Below are positions 1 to 9,865 of a stretch of 64,000 nucleotides of DNA, piece after piece (position 1 is the stretch's first letter; the number at the start of each line of letters is the position of its first letter). The stretch covers positions 691,964-755,963 of the forward strand of contig NMRB01000002.1 in NCBI GenBank assembly GCA_002633025.1. The letters run 5' to 3'. The DNA comes from Notospermus geniculatus. Its lineage: Eukaryota; Nemertea; Pilidiophora; Heteronemertea; Lineidae. The notes under the pieces are model-generated. The model saw only the letters and a list, made by a program, of their open reading frames with translations, did no database searches and was not told the DNA's origin. Position numbers and translations under genes: made by a program.

Positions 1-39
1 ACATCATGCAAATGCCGGTACAGATACAGTTCTACCCAC

Positions 40-3000
40 CAGTTTCATGAGCAAGTTTGGTAATATTTCGTCCAAGGCCCATTGGCCAATATTGCTGTGG
101 AGTTGGTCAAACGTCTTTGCTGCTGCTTCCCTGACTTCAGGCAGAGGATCCATCAAAGCTTTCCGCACTGTTGGGATCAAACTTTCAGCATATACCATGA
201 CCTATAAAATGAAGAGTGGGTATATAGAATTTTCAGCAGATTAGAGTTGCTACACACAAAATGAATCCACTATCTTCTAAGTATCAGGAAATTTCTTGAT
301 TCAGATGCGAGTACTTACGTGGTCTCTACTGGTAGAGCTCATGATCTCGCTCAGTCCAATGCAGACACCCTGTCGTTGGTCAGCTTCATTTGATTCTAAG
401 CCCTGCTCCAGGATGGGGATGATCTCTGGTAGAACACGCTCGCCCAGCTTCCTCACGATATCACCAAGTGTCCTAGCAGCAACCTAAGCAAGAAAGAGAA
501 CACACAATACTTTAGTGGTGAATAATAACAAGAATGTACACATACATGTAGATTCATTACCGAAGTTTTACTCTGTTTCAAAATTTATTTATGACAAGGA
601 AGATAAAGGAGGCAGAATTACTCGATAAGCTTCAAGGATCACAAAATCCAAGACATTTGAAACTGGCAAAGCTTACCTGTCTCTTATCATAGCTTGTACT
701 AGCCAAACATCCCAACAACAAGGAGAAGAGTGTTCCTAGAATCTCCTTCAGCGTCCTTGGCGTATTGGCTACTATCACCTTCCACACGTGGAGGGCAGCT
801 TGACGCACCATCAACGCTGTATCAGATCGTCCCATATACAGTCCAGCGAGTACGCGATTCTTTCGCAGAGGGCCGAGAGCAGCAAAGATTGCACTTTGGG
901 ATGTCTCTGTTCCGAAGTTGTCGTCTTCACCGACTCCTTCTGTGCTCATCTTGCCAGTTACACCTAGGAAACAACAAACCATGAAGTCATCACTTCGATG
1001 GTAAAAGGCAGTACATCCAGAAGTAAATCAGATGAAGCATGGTTGATTGAAGTAGCAGCAACACTGTACGCTACAATGCATCGGATAGTACATGATAGAG
1101 CTATTACTTTAACTGGCCACATTCCCACTGTTCACAAAGGCGGTATCCCCTTCTACCACTGGAAGGTGGAGTTGGCAAGTGTTGGAATATAGCAGTCTTA
1201 CCAGAAATCCTGTAGAGCAGGTCTCCTAATAACTGGACAGAGCTGTAACGAATCCTCCAGTTATCATCAAACAGGCCTCTCTCTAACTCAGGCAATAGCA
1301 AAGCGATGGCAGTATCGGCATACATTTGTACCATCCGCTGTCCCGCTCTCAATGCCGTGTCTCTTACGTACTCGCACTCATCAGCTAAAGCCTGAAAAGA
1401 AAATCATCATATTTCATGACAAGGCTCCGTCCCCAAGGTGGATATTCCTTCTGTTCTGAAAAGAGTTACCGGTAATAATATTTGCAGCATTTTTACCCAC
1501 CTTTAGTATAGAGGGTATAATGGGCCCAATATACGGCATGAACTCATTCCCAAACACAGACGGCAGGTAGATATACATCATGATGTAACCATCTCGTACA
1601 TGTGGAGCTATGTCGTTACGTTCTGCAGTCTGGATGATATCTGGCATTAGTTTCTCAAGTTTCTCAAGTCCTAGGCCACCAACCACTTCACTAAGACCTG
1701 TTAGAAAGGAACAGCAAGCAAGCAAGTCAGAATTTGTAGTCCTCTGGTGCTTACCTACAACCACACTTTCCTTCTTACTCATCCTCAAGGTGTTCATCAT
1801 GTTGAAGATTGTGTAGAACAGCTGTACTGCACTGGGAAATCCAGGAACGACCTTAACACCAAACTGCAATTGCTACAAGTCAGCCAATGATTCAGTGCAT
1901 GACTGATTCGAATGTACAATAGGAAAATCCAGTTCACAATTCAACTGATTTCGATCAATCAGTGCAACTGATGAAGCATGCCAAAAAACCAGTAGAAACT
2001 CACCCTGTGCAGCGCCTGATCTATCCACAGAGCTCGTCTCTGATGTAAGAGTCTGCATCAGCCAAGGAAGCAAGTCCTCAAAGCTACTTTCTCCCATACC
2101 CTTCACCATAGCACCAAGAGCACGCGCTGATACTGTCCTGACATCTGGTACTGGGTCGAGGAGAGACTGTTTCAATCCAGGGATCACGTTTGGTAAGTAC
2201 GGAGACAGATCCTGTTGAAATACAAATATTGGGAACTTGAGTATTAGGGGTAAGTGCAAGAACTTACAATACGTGTGGATCCAAGTCAGTGCAATGAGTA
2301 AAGAAGTCTCTCAAAATACAATTGCCACTAAGAACTCACCTAGAGGCAAATATAACATACCTTCTGGTCTGTCAGTGAGTACATGTTTCCGATAATCTGA
2401 GCTGCCATCTTCCTCGTCTCCGTTGAGCGATCTTGGAATGCTCGCTGTACAACAGGCATGATGAGTGCCAACGATGGTGCGTCAATGAAGTGAACGAACT
2501 TCGTTTCCAATAAGGTACACAGACAGGGTGTGGTCTTCTTGGTGGGCTCTTGTAGGGCATCTAGAAGGTCTGGGACAATTTCTGGAAGGGAGATGATCAT
2601 CCAAGGAAGGTTAGTCTGTCGCATTTCCTGAGACTAGAACTGAAATAGGAGTATCGAGCAATAGCCTTTACCTTGAATTTCAGGATTCCTGATTACAGAG
2701 CCGATCTGCCTCAGAGCCTGAGCACCAGCTTTGTTGACCTTCATGTGAGAATCTGTGAGCACCTCTGTAAGCTTTGGCACAATACTTGGCAGGCAGGCAG
2801 AGAGCTGTTTGGGGGCACAGAAGGCCATGGCTCCCAGTAGCTCAACACTCCCTGGAAAAGGAAACAGAACAAATGAGAGAGGAGAAAATCAACAGAGTAA
2901 CAGGAAGTGACAGCGGGTTGATGTCAAGAAATGGCTGAAAGTTTCTTCAAACACTGCACCTTACCTGTCTTCGTTCGCCAGGAGTCTTCTTCTAAAGCAG

Positions 3001-4747
3001 CCAGCAATGATGGCAACACTAATTTGACACCATGAGCACTGAGTTTACTCATCACAGCTTTGGCTGTTTCCTCAGCAGCCTGCAAGCAGACAGATGTTTT
3101 GCTATCAAGCATGAGCAGACGACACATATCCTCAAATTTCCTTCAATGTGGGCGAATCTAATTTGCAATATTCTGAAGAAAAGTTGCTGACATTTGCAAC
3201 AAAAATTTACAAAATTACAGTGCGGGTACTGAATTAGTCAACAAGTAGGTTTCATCTTCACCTACCTCTCTCACATACTGGTTGCCGTCTCCAAAACACA
3301 ACAAGAGATGGGGCAGGATGTGGACAACATATGGTTCAAACAGCCTTCCCAACATCAGGCAGAGCATCTCAAATGCAAGCAGAGCACCTGGGAGAAAGGA
3401 AAAGTTCCCATAGAAATAATTCTGAATGTTGACCTTGACTGATTTCCAGTCAGCGACTCACAGAGAACAAACAACAGACATCCAAACTTAAATTCTTGTG
3501 TGTTGAGTTCTCTTACCTTCCCGATGCCCTGGTTTCTTCTTATTCTGCACAGCATCTGTCAGTGTGGACATGATTTCGAGTTGTTTGAGGGCTAGGATGC
3601 CCAGACCTTTCACAAGGCCAGCCAAGCCATACGCAGCACCCTTTCTTTCACCATAATTCTCTGACTCCAACAGAAGATGTATCAGCTTCTGGACAAGTTC
3701 AGGAGCATCCTGCTTGATAGCTGGTACTAACGGTGGGAGGCAATTTGCAACTGCCTCTTGTACCTACAATGCAACCATTCCAATACATGTACAAAATCCC
3801 CATGTCTTTCTTGAATGGGAGTAAGGAAGCGGAAGACTACCCCGTAATGCGGTCAAATGAACCAATTTTGGCGAAATTAACCCTAAAAGATGAAGGGATT
3901 CCAAATCCACTAAGAAGTCAACTGACAACGTTGCAGACCAACTCTTACCTGCTGTGAGGGTGTAGACAACGTAGCAATCAACTTGGCAATAATGGGTTTT
4001 ACTTTTGGATCATTCTTCTCCAAATGTCTCGCAAGTGAGCCCATCAAGACCACAACGCTCTGGCGGACAGAATCGTAACTGGCCGAATCTGGAGCTACGG
4101 CCAGGAAGTCTTCGAAAACAGGCAGAAGTGTGACAACGTTCTCCTGGAATGACATTATTAGATCAGCAGAGTACGGAGAGCAATCTTAGCTGAATACAGA
4201 TAAGAGCATCCCTGAAACTGAACTGAATACTCCATCACACTCAAAGTCGGAAAGGGATAACTTGCCTTCCCATGATCCTCCACTGCTGTTACCGCGGCGA
4301 CCAACATGTGTTTTCTGACGTTCTCATTCCTGTCCTTGAGACCTTTGTCCACGAAGAAATTGAAGAGTTCGATGATCTGGTCTTCTGGTAGAAGGCGTGA
4401 GATCTTTCCAATGGCGAGGGCAAGGCCCGTGCGAGCTTCCCATTTGTCAGGTGGTGGCTCTGACATGATGCGACCAAAGTTATCTAATACTGGGGGTGGC
4501 ATCTGGAGGAACAAGATGGCATTTCAATAAAGCCTTGCAGGATGCTCTACTCATTCAACATCCCTGATCAGGTTGAGGAAATTTCGATTCATCAAGCAAA
4601 TATCGGTAGAACAGCAAATATAAAAGTACTCACATATACCATATCTTCATATTTGTCAAATATCATGCTAAGCGTTAAGGGGCAGTGGTCAGGGAATTCT
4701 TCCAAGACAGTACCAAGCGCAAGGGATGCAGCTCTCCTGATACACTC
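40..4747 (-). CDS. GCN1: GCN1, middle to C-terminal-side exons (partial)
   Basis: GCN1 is a giant HEAT-repeat protein that binds ribosomes and the kinase GCN2, so that uncharged tRNA triggers eIF2alpha phosphorylation. Fourteen exons are seen, in transcript order 4634-4747, 4266-4502, 3949-4143, 3517-3763, 3266-3387, 2965-3079, 2672-2851, 2361-2581, 2004-2211, 1501-1697, 1202-1391, 677-963, 319-483 and 40-201. All phases agree and there is no internal stop. Near-identical family stretches include [52 protein letters not shown] and [14 protein letters not shown]. These exons correspond to roughly human residues 1080-1800 and include the eEF3-like core. The gene runs off the left edge, so the C-terminal GCN2-binding part lies outside. 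The intron after 4266 starts with GC (AAG|GCAAGT). The acceptor of the 4634-4747 exon is the least certain boundary, because repeats begin just upstream of it. Confidence 0.95.
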
Positions 4748-4799
4748 CTCATAATGAAAAGGCCAAGGTCTGTATTTGGATGTGAAATGTGATAAACTA

Positions 4800-5340
4800 T
4801 ATACAAAGGGGAGATGGACCCATCAAGGTGGGGTCGATATCCGCCACCGCGGGGCAGCGGTACGCCGCACCGGGCCCCACCCGAACACACCCTGTAACCC
4901 TGACCTGGCCAAGACATAGCAACCCTCCCTGAGAACCGGCTGTTATATACATGAAATTGACTAGCTCAAATGATGTAAGGCGGACGGAGCAGCACCCAGC
5001 CCCTATGGGTGAAAACGTAAGTAGATGGGTCATGGCCCAGGAGGGGAGGCAGCCTGCTAGTCCCCGACTGAGCCAACGACCTGAAACATGGATAAAGTGA
5101 GTGAAGTGCGGGTGGAACGGCAGGGGAGGCAGCCTGCTAGGCCCCCGCCGAGCCCCCATATGATGGTAAAACATGGGTAAATACAGATGGCGCGGGCGGG
5201 GAGGCAGCCTGCCAGGCCCCAGCCGCGCCACCGGCCAATGGAAGCTTGCGGGGAAATGAGACAAAGAAAGGGTGAGCTGCAGGCAGGAAGCTATGGTGTG
5301 CCTCAGACAAGGAGACGGTAAGGGCTTTCTTGAAAGGAAA
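4800..5340. repeat. GC-rich unclassified repeat with imperfect ~75-bp units
   Basis: This GC-rich stretch sits between the GCN1 exon at 4634-4747 and a MITE. The motif GGGGAGGCAGCCTGC recurs three times at about 5043-5220, each time followed by a C-rich palindrome-like tail, with units about 60-75 bp apart. No coding homology was recognised in the open frame that crosses it. It may be the distal end of the DIRS element or an unrelated minisatellite. Confidence 0.5.
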
Positions 5341-5360
5341 GGATGTGCTATGATCTTAAC

Positions 5361-5688
5361 CAGGGTTTCCGCCAGAAAAAAAATGAGGGTACAGACCCAA
5401 AAAAATTTTTAGAAAAAAAAATTTTTGAAAAATTTTTGAAAAAAATTTTTTTTTTTGAAAAAAAATTTTGAAATTTTTTTTGATTTTTAAAAGGTTTAAA
5501 CGATGTTTGGTGCCATTTTAGGCGTATTTTGAAGCAAAAAATCCCCGCGCCGGTCATGCCAGTTGTTTGGTTTCGTCCGGCATGTCATGGAAAAATGGTT
5601 ACCCAACATTTTGAAGGTACGGATCCGTACCCTGGAAAAATTTAAGGGTACAGAATTTTACCCATTTTACCCTCTGGCGGTAACCCTG
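5361..5688. mobile_element. hAT-like MITE with 8-bp target duplication
   Basis: This 328-bp element has terminal inverted repeats CAGGGTTTCCGCCAGA on the left and TCTGGCGGTAACCCTG on the right (one mismatch). It is flanked by a perfect 8-bp direct repeat, ATCTTAAC, at 5353-5360 and 5689-5696. CAG...CTG ends with an 8-bp duplication are typical of the hAT superfamily. The interior is A/T homopolymer-rich and has no coding capacity, so the element is non-autonomous. Confidence 0.9.
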
Positions 5689-5983
5689 ATCTTAACCCTT
5701 AATGCCCCACTGTATTGAATTTTACGATATTTTCAAAATGTTAGTAGAGAGCGAATAGAGGTCTCATTGCTTGTGAAGGTCCCCAAAATGTTTGTCGGAT
5801 ACATACTTCAGAGAATCAAGGCCTAGTTTTCAGCACACATTGAAAAAAACTGCAGGGAGAGCCCTAATGTATTCAGATGGAGCGCAGTACATTTTACACT
5901 ACGCTGACGTCGTGCACTGACGTCAAGAATCGCTGCGATTTTGTTGACTCTGTCACCTGAAACATCCATATTGTTGATTTCAG

Positions 5984-6242
5984 AGCCATCATCCTCGCCG
6001 CTGCTCCTGGCGAGAAACTGCCATTCTACCCTGAACCGCTCCACGTCTTCTCACCGCGAGGTGTCCAGCTCACAGTCATGATCGATGAAAAGAAATACCT
6101 CAGTAACATCAGTCGTGTGTCGTGTCCGTTCCGCACAATCACAGTTCGAGATGCGATGTCAGATCTCCCTGAAATCAGAAATGGTGCCAAGAGGGAAGAG
6201 ATTGCCTATAACACAGAGCCGCAGTCTCATTTTCAGAAATCG
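5984..6242 (+). pseudogene. DNMT1: Orphan DNMT1 catalytic-domain exon
   Basis: One open exon encodes about 86 residues of the maintenance DNA (cytosine-5) methyltransferase DNMT1. It begins inside motif VIII ([20 protein letters not shown]) and runs into the target-recognition side, with [19 protein letters not shown] and [10 protein letters not shown] polypyrimidine-poor but valid acceptor (GATTTCAG) precedes it and a donor (TCG|GTGAGT) follows, so it keeps intron context and is not a processed retrocopy. No stop or frameshift is visible. No other DNMT1 exon (PCQ, ENV or the C-terminal QVGNAV region) occurs nearby. It lies antisense to GCN1 between two hAT-like sequences. It could be a duplicated or transposon-captured genomic fragment, or a misjoined contig; as it stands it cannot make an active enzyme. 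Confidence 0.88.
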
Positions 6243-6446
6243 GTGAGTCGCGTCTACAGCTGTCGTTGTAAAGGGCTTTGCAGTAAGATATAACATATGA
6301 ATCCCCGTTATTACACAACCACACCTTATTTTCAAATGCCATTGGATAAAACTGCGTCATGTGTCAGTCAGCAAGTCTCCAACTCGCGTGCAAATCTGAT
6401 ATTGGCAATGATACCTGCTAAAATAATGTCATCGTGCTCGCTGCTA

Positions 6447-6634
6447 GGAATTCGCGGGGATTTTATGCTTCAAAATATGCCTAAAATGGCACCAAACATC
6501 GTTTAAAACCTTTTAAAAATAAAAAAAATTTCAAAAAAAATTTTCACAAAAAAATATTTTTTCACAAAAAATATTTTTTCACCAAAAAATTTTTTTCCAC
6601 AAAAAATCATTACCTGGGTCCTGGAAACCCTGCA
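6447..6634. mobile_element. Truncated hAT-like MITE, inverted relative to the 5361 copy
   Basis: The terminal GGAAACCCTG at 6625-6634 and the A/T-rich interior mirror the element at 5361-5688 in inverted orientation. The shared segment around 'TGGTGCCATTTTAGGC' (read on the minus strand) ends at about 6447. Past that point homology stops, so the other terminus is missing. Its intact terminus cuts the DIRS tyrosine-recombinase frame exactly, so it entered, or was joined to, the DIRS element there. Confidence 0.8.
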
Positions 6635-6854
6635 GTCGGGCCGAGTACCGCACCTCTGATATGTATGTTGAAATTGTTGATGGTTTGAATTTGCGGTGGA
6701 ACAGGTAAGCCATAAAGAGCATAAGCGTAGAAGGTGAGATGAATGAAGAGCTGGGCGAGAGGTACTCGGTAGCGAACCGACAGTAGGATTCCCAGGATCT
6801 ATTGTATGCAATGTGAGACGACTTCGATAAGTTGGCCCCCACCAAAGCATTCAC
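6635..6854 (-). pseudogene. DIRS tyrosine recombinase, N-terminal fragment
   Basis: About 73 residues matching the SAM-like core-binding domain of DIRS tyrosine recombinases, with AYNRSWESYCRFATEYL, LMLFMAYLFHRKFKPSTIS and TYISEVRYSARLQ. The catalytic domain with its Arg...His-x-x-Arg...Tyr residues is gone: the frame runs into the terminus of the truncated hAT-like element at 6634 and then A/T-rich filler. No canonical ATG is evident at its start, so expression probably relied on coupling to the upstream ORF. Confidence 0.78.
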
Positions 6855-8785
6855 TGTGGCAACAAGACGTTGTGGTGAAGGATGGGCGGGATGGGCGTGG
6901 CTTGGCTGTCCATGGCGAAGCTGGCTGAAGCATTCCAGAATTCTTCCATCTGGAAACGAGAAAGGTGGTCAGCCTGTAAGTTCTGCTTGCCTGGAATGTG
7001 CTCAGCCCGGAAGAGGATGTTCTGTTTTAGACATACCAGGACAAGTTGCCGGAGTAAGTGCATGAGGTGGGGGTCACGACAGGTTTGGTTGTTGATGACA
7101 GATACCAGCGCTTCGTTGTCAGTATGGAAAACCACTACAGAATTAGCCAGTTGTGATGGCCATAGCAGGACTGCTAAGATGATCGGATAAAATTCCAAGG
7201 TGGCAATGTTGTACGCCTTAAATTTTTCGTCCCATGCCCCCAGCGCCCAATGAGATCCGAACACCACGCCAAAGCCTATTGAGGTTGAGGCGTCAGTATA
7301 CAGATTCAGGGACGTGGAAGACAGGACAAGCTCCTTGAAAAAGAAAGACCGCCCGTTGTAGTCATGCAGGAAATCATACCACACCCTGAGATCCGCCTTA
7401 GCTTCGCGTGTCAACCAGCGATGGTGCGTTGGTCTAGAGAGGCCTATGGTCAGGTCGATCAGACGCCGCAGGAAGGCCCGGCCAGGAATAACCACACAAG
7501 TCGTGAAATTCAGGAGACCGATTAGTGTTTGGAGTTGGAGAAGTGTGGTCTTCTTTTGCGCCAGCATGGCAGCAATAAGCGTGAAGCACTTCTCCAACTT
7601 CTCCTGGGGTAGCCTGGCCTCCATGCGGACAGTGTCTAATTCGATCCCTACAAAGGCCATGACCGTGGCTGGGTCGAAGGTTTTCTCCTCTGACAGTGGG
7701 ATGCCAAGAAGCTTACACAGGCGTTTGAATGCGTTGAGTGAGGCAAGACCCCGCTCCCGCGTTTTATTGATCAACAGGAAATCATCAAGGATGTGGATGA
7801 TCTCCCGTATGCCCAACTTAACCTTGGCAATCCATTCCAGGCTCGTGCTAAACCTCTCGAAGATATTGCAGGCTGAGGCTGCCCCAAATGGGAGGCTAAC
7901 ATCATAAAAGAACTGATCCTGGAATGAAAAGCCAAGTAGGGGGTGGTCATCCTTGTGCACGGGCACGATCCTAAAGGCTGATTCGATATCCGTCTTGGCC
8001 AAGAAGGCGCCCCTGCCGACGCGCTTTATAGCTGCTACGGCATGGTCGATAGACGCGTAAGCGACTGATCGCTTCGCTTGAGGGATGCCGTCATTCACTG
8101 AAGCACCCTTAGGATGGGAGAGATGGTGAATCAGGCGGAAATCGCCTGGAGTTTTCTTTGGGACTAGGCCGATCGGAGAGGTATGGAAGGTGGTGAAAGG
8201 TGGTTTTTTGAAAGGACCGGCGATTCTCCGCGAGGCCAGTTCTTTAGCGATCTTCCGATCGGCTACACTCGGACACTGATTGAGAGATGGTAGATTGTTT
8301 GCTATGTTTGCAAGTGGGGGGCCTTCATAGCCAAGACGGAAACCATATGTGAAGCCATTGACCAGGAAAGACCTGTCCGTGGGGTTATAGCCAGTCAGGA
8401 ATTTATCGAGAAGATTGGCGCGGACGGGGGTCACTGGCTGACCTGGTAAAGGGTTTGCGGGAACCTGACTGATAGTCGGTTTTTCCAGCGTTGGAGGCCG
8501 GTCGACTGTCAGAGGCTCCCTTGGCAGCAGAGGCATTGGAGCAGTTGGCGGCGGGGTGGGTGCCCTGATTGCAGACGTAGCAATCGTGCGAGAATTTGCA
8601 GGGCAGCACGCAGCGCCTTCCGTTGTGGAAGCGCCAGCAGCTGCCCTTTGGCCTCGCCGCCTTGGTGGTGTTGCTGGTGTTTTGGGCACGAAAGGACTGG
8701 TCAGGGTTACCTCGCCCATCGGTGAACTTGTCCTGGGACAAGGGGCGGCCCCTGGCCTTTGCTTCCGTGCGCAATTCCCAGTCAA
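6851..8785 (-). CDS. DIRS reverse transcriptase-RNase H
   Basis: An open frame of 644 codons; the first ~130 overlap the gag ORF and are probably not translated in this frame. The reverse transcriptase fingers/palm start near YGFRLGYEGPP and continue through VPKKTPGDFRLIHHLSHPKG, KTDIESAFRIVPVH and LPFGAASACNIFERF to the catalytic box HILDDFLLI. RNase H follows, with LYTDASTSIGFGVVF (first Asp), the Glu in LEFYPIILA, FHTDNEALVSV (second Asp) and HIPGKQNLQADHLSR at the C-terminal His/Asp. All expected catalytic acidic residues are present. The protein would copy element RNA into DNA in virus-like particles. The stop at 6851-6853 overlaps the opening of the recombinase frame. Confidence 0.92.
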   Translation of the reverse strand: MTGNCARKQRPGAAPCPRTSSPMGEVTLTSPFVPKTPATPPRRRGQRAAAGASTTEGAACCPANSRTIATSAIRAPTPPPTAPMPLLPREPLTVDRPPTLEKPTISQVPANPLPGQPVTPVRANLLDKFLTGYNPTDRSFLVNGFTYGFRLGYEGPPLANIANNLPSLNQCPSVADRKIAKELASRRIAGPFKKPPFTTFHTSPIGLVPKKTPGDFRLIHHLSHPKGASVNDGIPQAKRSVAYASIDHAVAAIKRVGRGAFLAKTDIESAFRIVPVHKDDHPLLGFSFQDQFFYDVSLPFGAASACNIFERFSTSLEWIAKVKLGIREIIHILDDFLLINKTRERGLASLNAFKRLCKLLGIPLSEEKTFDPATVMAFVGIELDTVRMEARLPQEKLEKCFTLIAAMLAQKKTTLLQLQTLIGLLNFTTCVVIPGRAFLRRLIDLTIGLSRPTHHRWLTREAKADLRVWYDFLHDYNGRSFFFKELVLSSTSLNLYTDASTSIGFGVVFGSHWALGAWDEKFKAYNIATLEFYPIILAVLLWPSQLANSVVVFHTDNEALVSVINNQTCRDPHLMHLLRQLVLVCLKQNILFRAEHIPGKQNLQADHLSRFQMEEFWNASASFAMDSQATPIPPILHHNVLLPQ

Positions 8786-9865
8786 TAATGCCCCAGGGAA
8801 AAGCCTCTGGTGCCGTCATTCTATACCACCGGAATTGCTGGTCATAGAAAAGCCAGTCACCCTCGTCCGCGGCCAGTTTCCTGACCGTTTCTGCATACTT
8901 GAGTAAATGAGATAGTTGGGCTGGATGCTGCTTGCAATATACCGCAATAAAAATGTTGAACGCCGATGTCCACTCACTGATAGAGCGGATGAAACGAGAC
9001 TTAGGGGCAGGCGCTGCCTTTATCACACCATCCACCACTCTGAGCACATTGCCTTCCCACTTGGAAACAGGGGGTTTTGGGAGCAGTTTGCCCAGGTCAA
9101 AATACTGATCAGTAACAATTTTGTTGACCAGTTCCTGTTCCACATGGCGCTCAAGTGGTGTGCCCCTGCTGGTGAAGCGGAACTGAGGTATGTCGCCCGG
9201 CAACGCCAGCCCCACCTCGTGATGCAGTGGGGAGTGAGACGTACTCAACGAAGAGCCCTGTAGCCCGGGCTGAATGTTTGTAGACTGCGTGCTAAGTGCG
9301 GGCGCCGTCGGGACGGATGTTGCCAAAATGTTCGATGCAGGAGCCACTGATGATGTGCCCGACGGTGCCGCAGTTTGTGGCAAGACCCCGGCCTCGCGCA
9401 GGGCGGCCAAGATATCGTTCTTCGCAGAGTCCACCAAGGTCATTACGTCATGCTTGGAAACGGGGTCCGCTGATGCACTGGATCTGGCTGGGACACAGGC
9501 CGACGAGCCTTGGCCTGTGTTGTATTGAATGTCCAACCCTGCCGTAGGGTCCGCCGGAGGGGGGTTACCCCCTTCCTCATGGGTAAAAAAACATGACGGA
9601 AGTTCAAAGTCTGAGGGGGGATGAGGCATCGGTAAAGAGTCTACGACCGGTAAGGTCACACCCGAACCTTCTCCGACTGCCTTTCGCGGCCGGCGACCGC
9701 GTGGTCTCGGTGGTGATGTGAGCGGACTTGGAAAGTCGAACGTTGCTGTGGTGGAAAGCGTTCCTTGAGCCGATGCGCTCGCTTGTGGTACGTCATGGGT
9801 GGGCACCGCCGCAGAACGTGCAGCTGCTTTTCTCGCCGATTTCCTTGGTGCAGGCTCCAAGCTGC
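8403..9865 (-). CDS. DIRS gag-like protein
   Basis: About 487 residues of the element's first ORF. A long low-complexity Ala/Ser/Pro/Thr N-terminal half with basic Arg/Lys clusters is followed by a conserved region around FTSRGTPLERHVEQELVNKI. Near the C-terminus is a C-x8-C-x4-C-x3-H finger (CWRFHNGRRCVLPCKFSH), and then a CCHC knuckle (CYVCNQGTHPAANC, C-x2-C-x4-H-x4-C). Such fingers bind nucleic acid in Gag proteins. The start codon of the native element is not visible, because the frame is entered from the GCN1 exon at 9866-9919 without a stop. Its 3' part overlaps the reverse transcriptase ORF in another frame, which suggests frameshifting or reinitiation. Confidence 0.8.

Larger units (their letters stand above)
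6635..9865 (-). mobile_element. DIRS-type tyrosine-recombinase retrotransposon, 3'-truncated
   Basis: The element carries, in order on the minus strand, a gag-like zinc-finger ORF, a reverse transcriptase-RNase H ORF in another frame, and the start of a tyrosine recombinase. This order, with a recombinase in place of a DDE integrase, defines the DIRS group. The long intact frames indicate a young copy. No terminal repeats are recognised: the right side ends inside a GCN1 exon and the left side ends at a MITE terminus. The missing recombinase core and 3' end make it immobile as assembled. Confidence 0.88.

Noticed and set aside
5348-5557. Lys/Phe-rich minus-strand open frame
   Set aside because: It is a translation of the A/T homopolymer interior of the hAT-like MITE.
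9274-9528. Plus-strand open frames opposite the DIRS gag and RT genes
   Set aside because: They are antisense shadows of long, well-supported coding frames.
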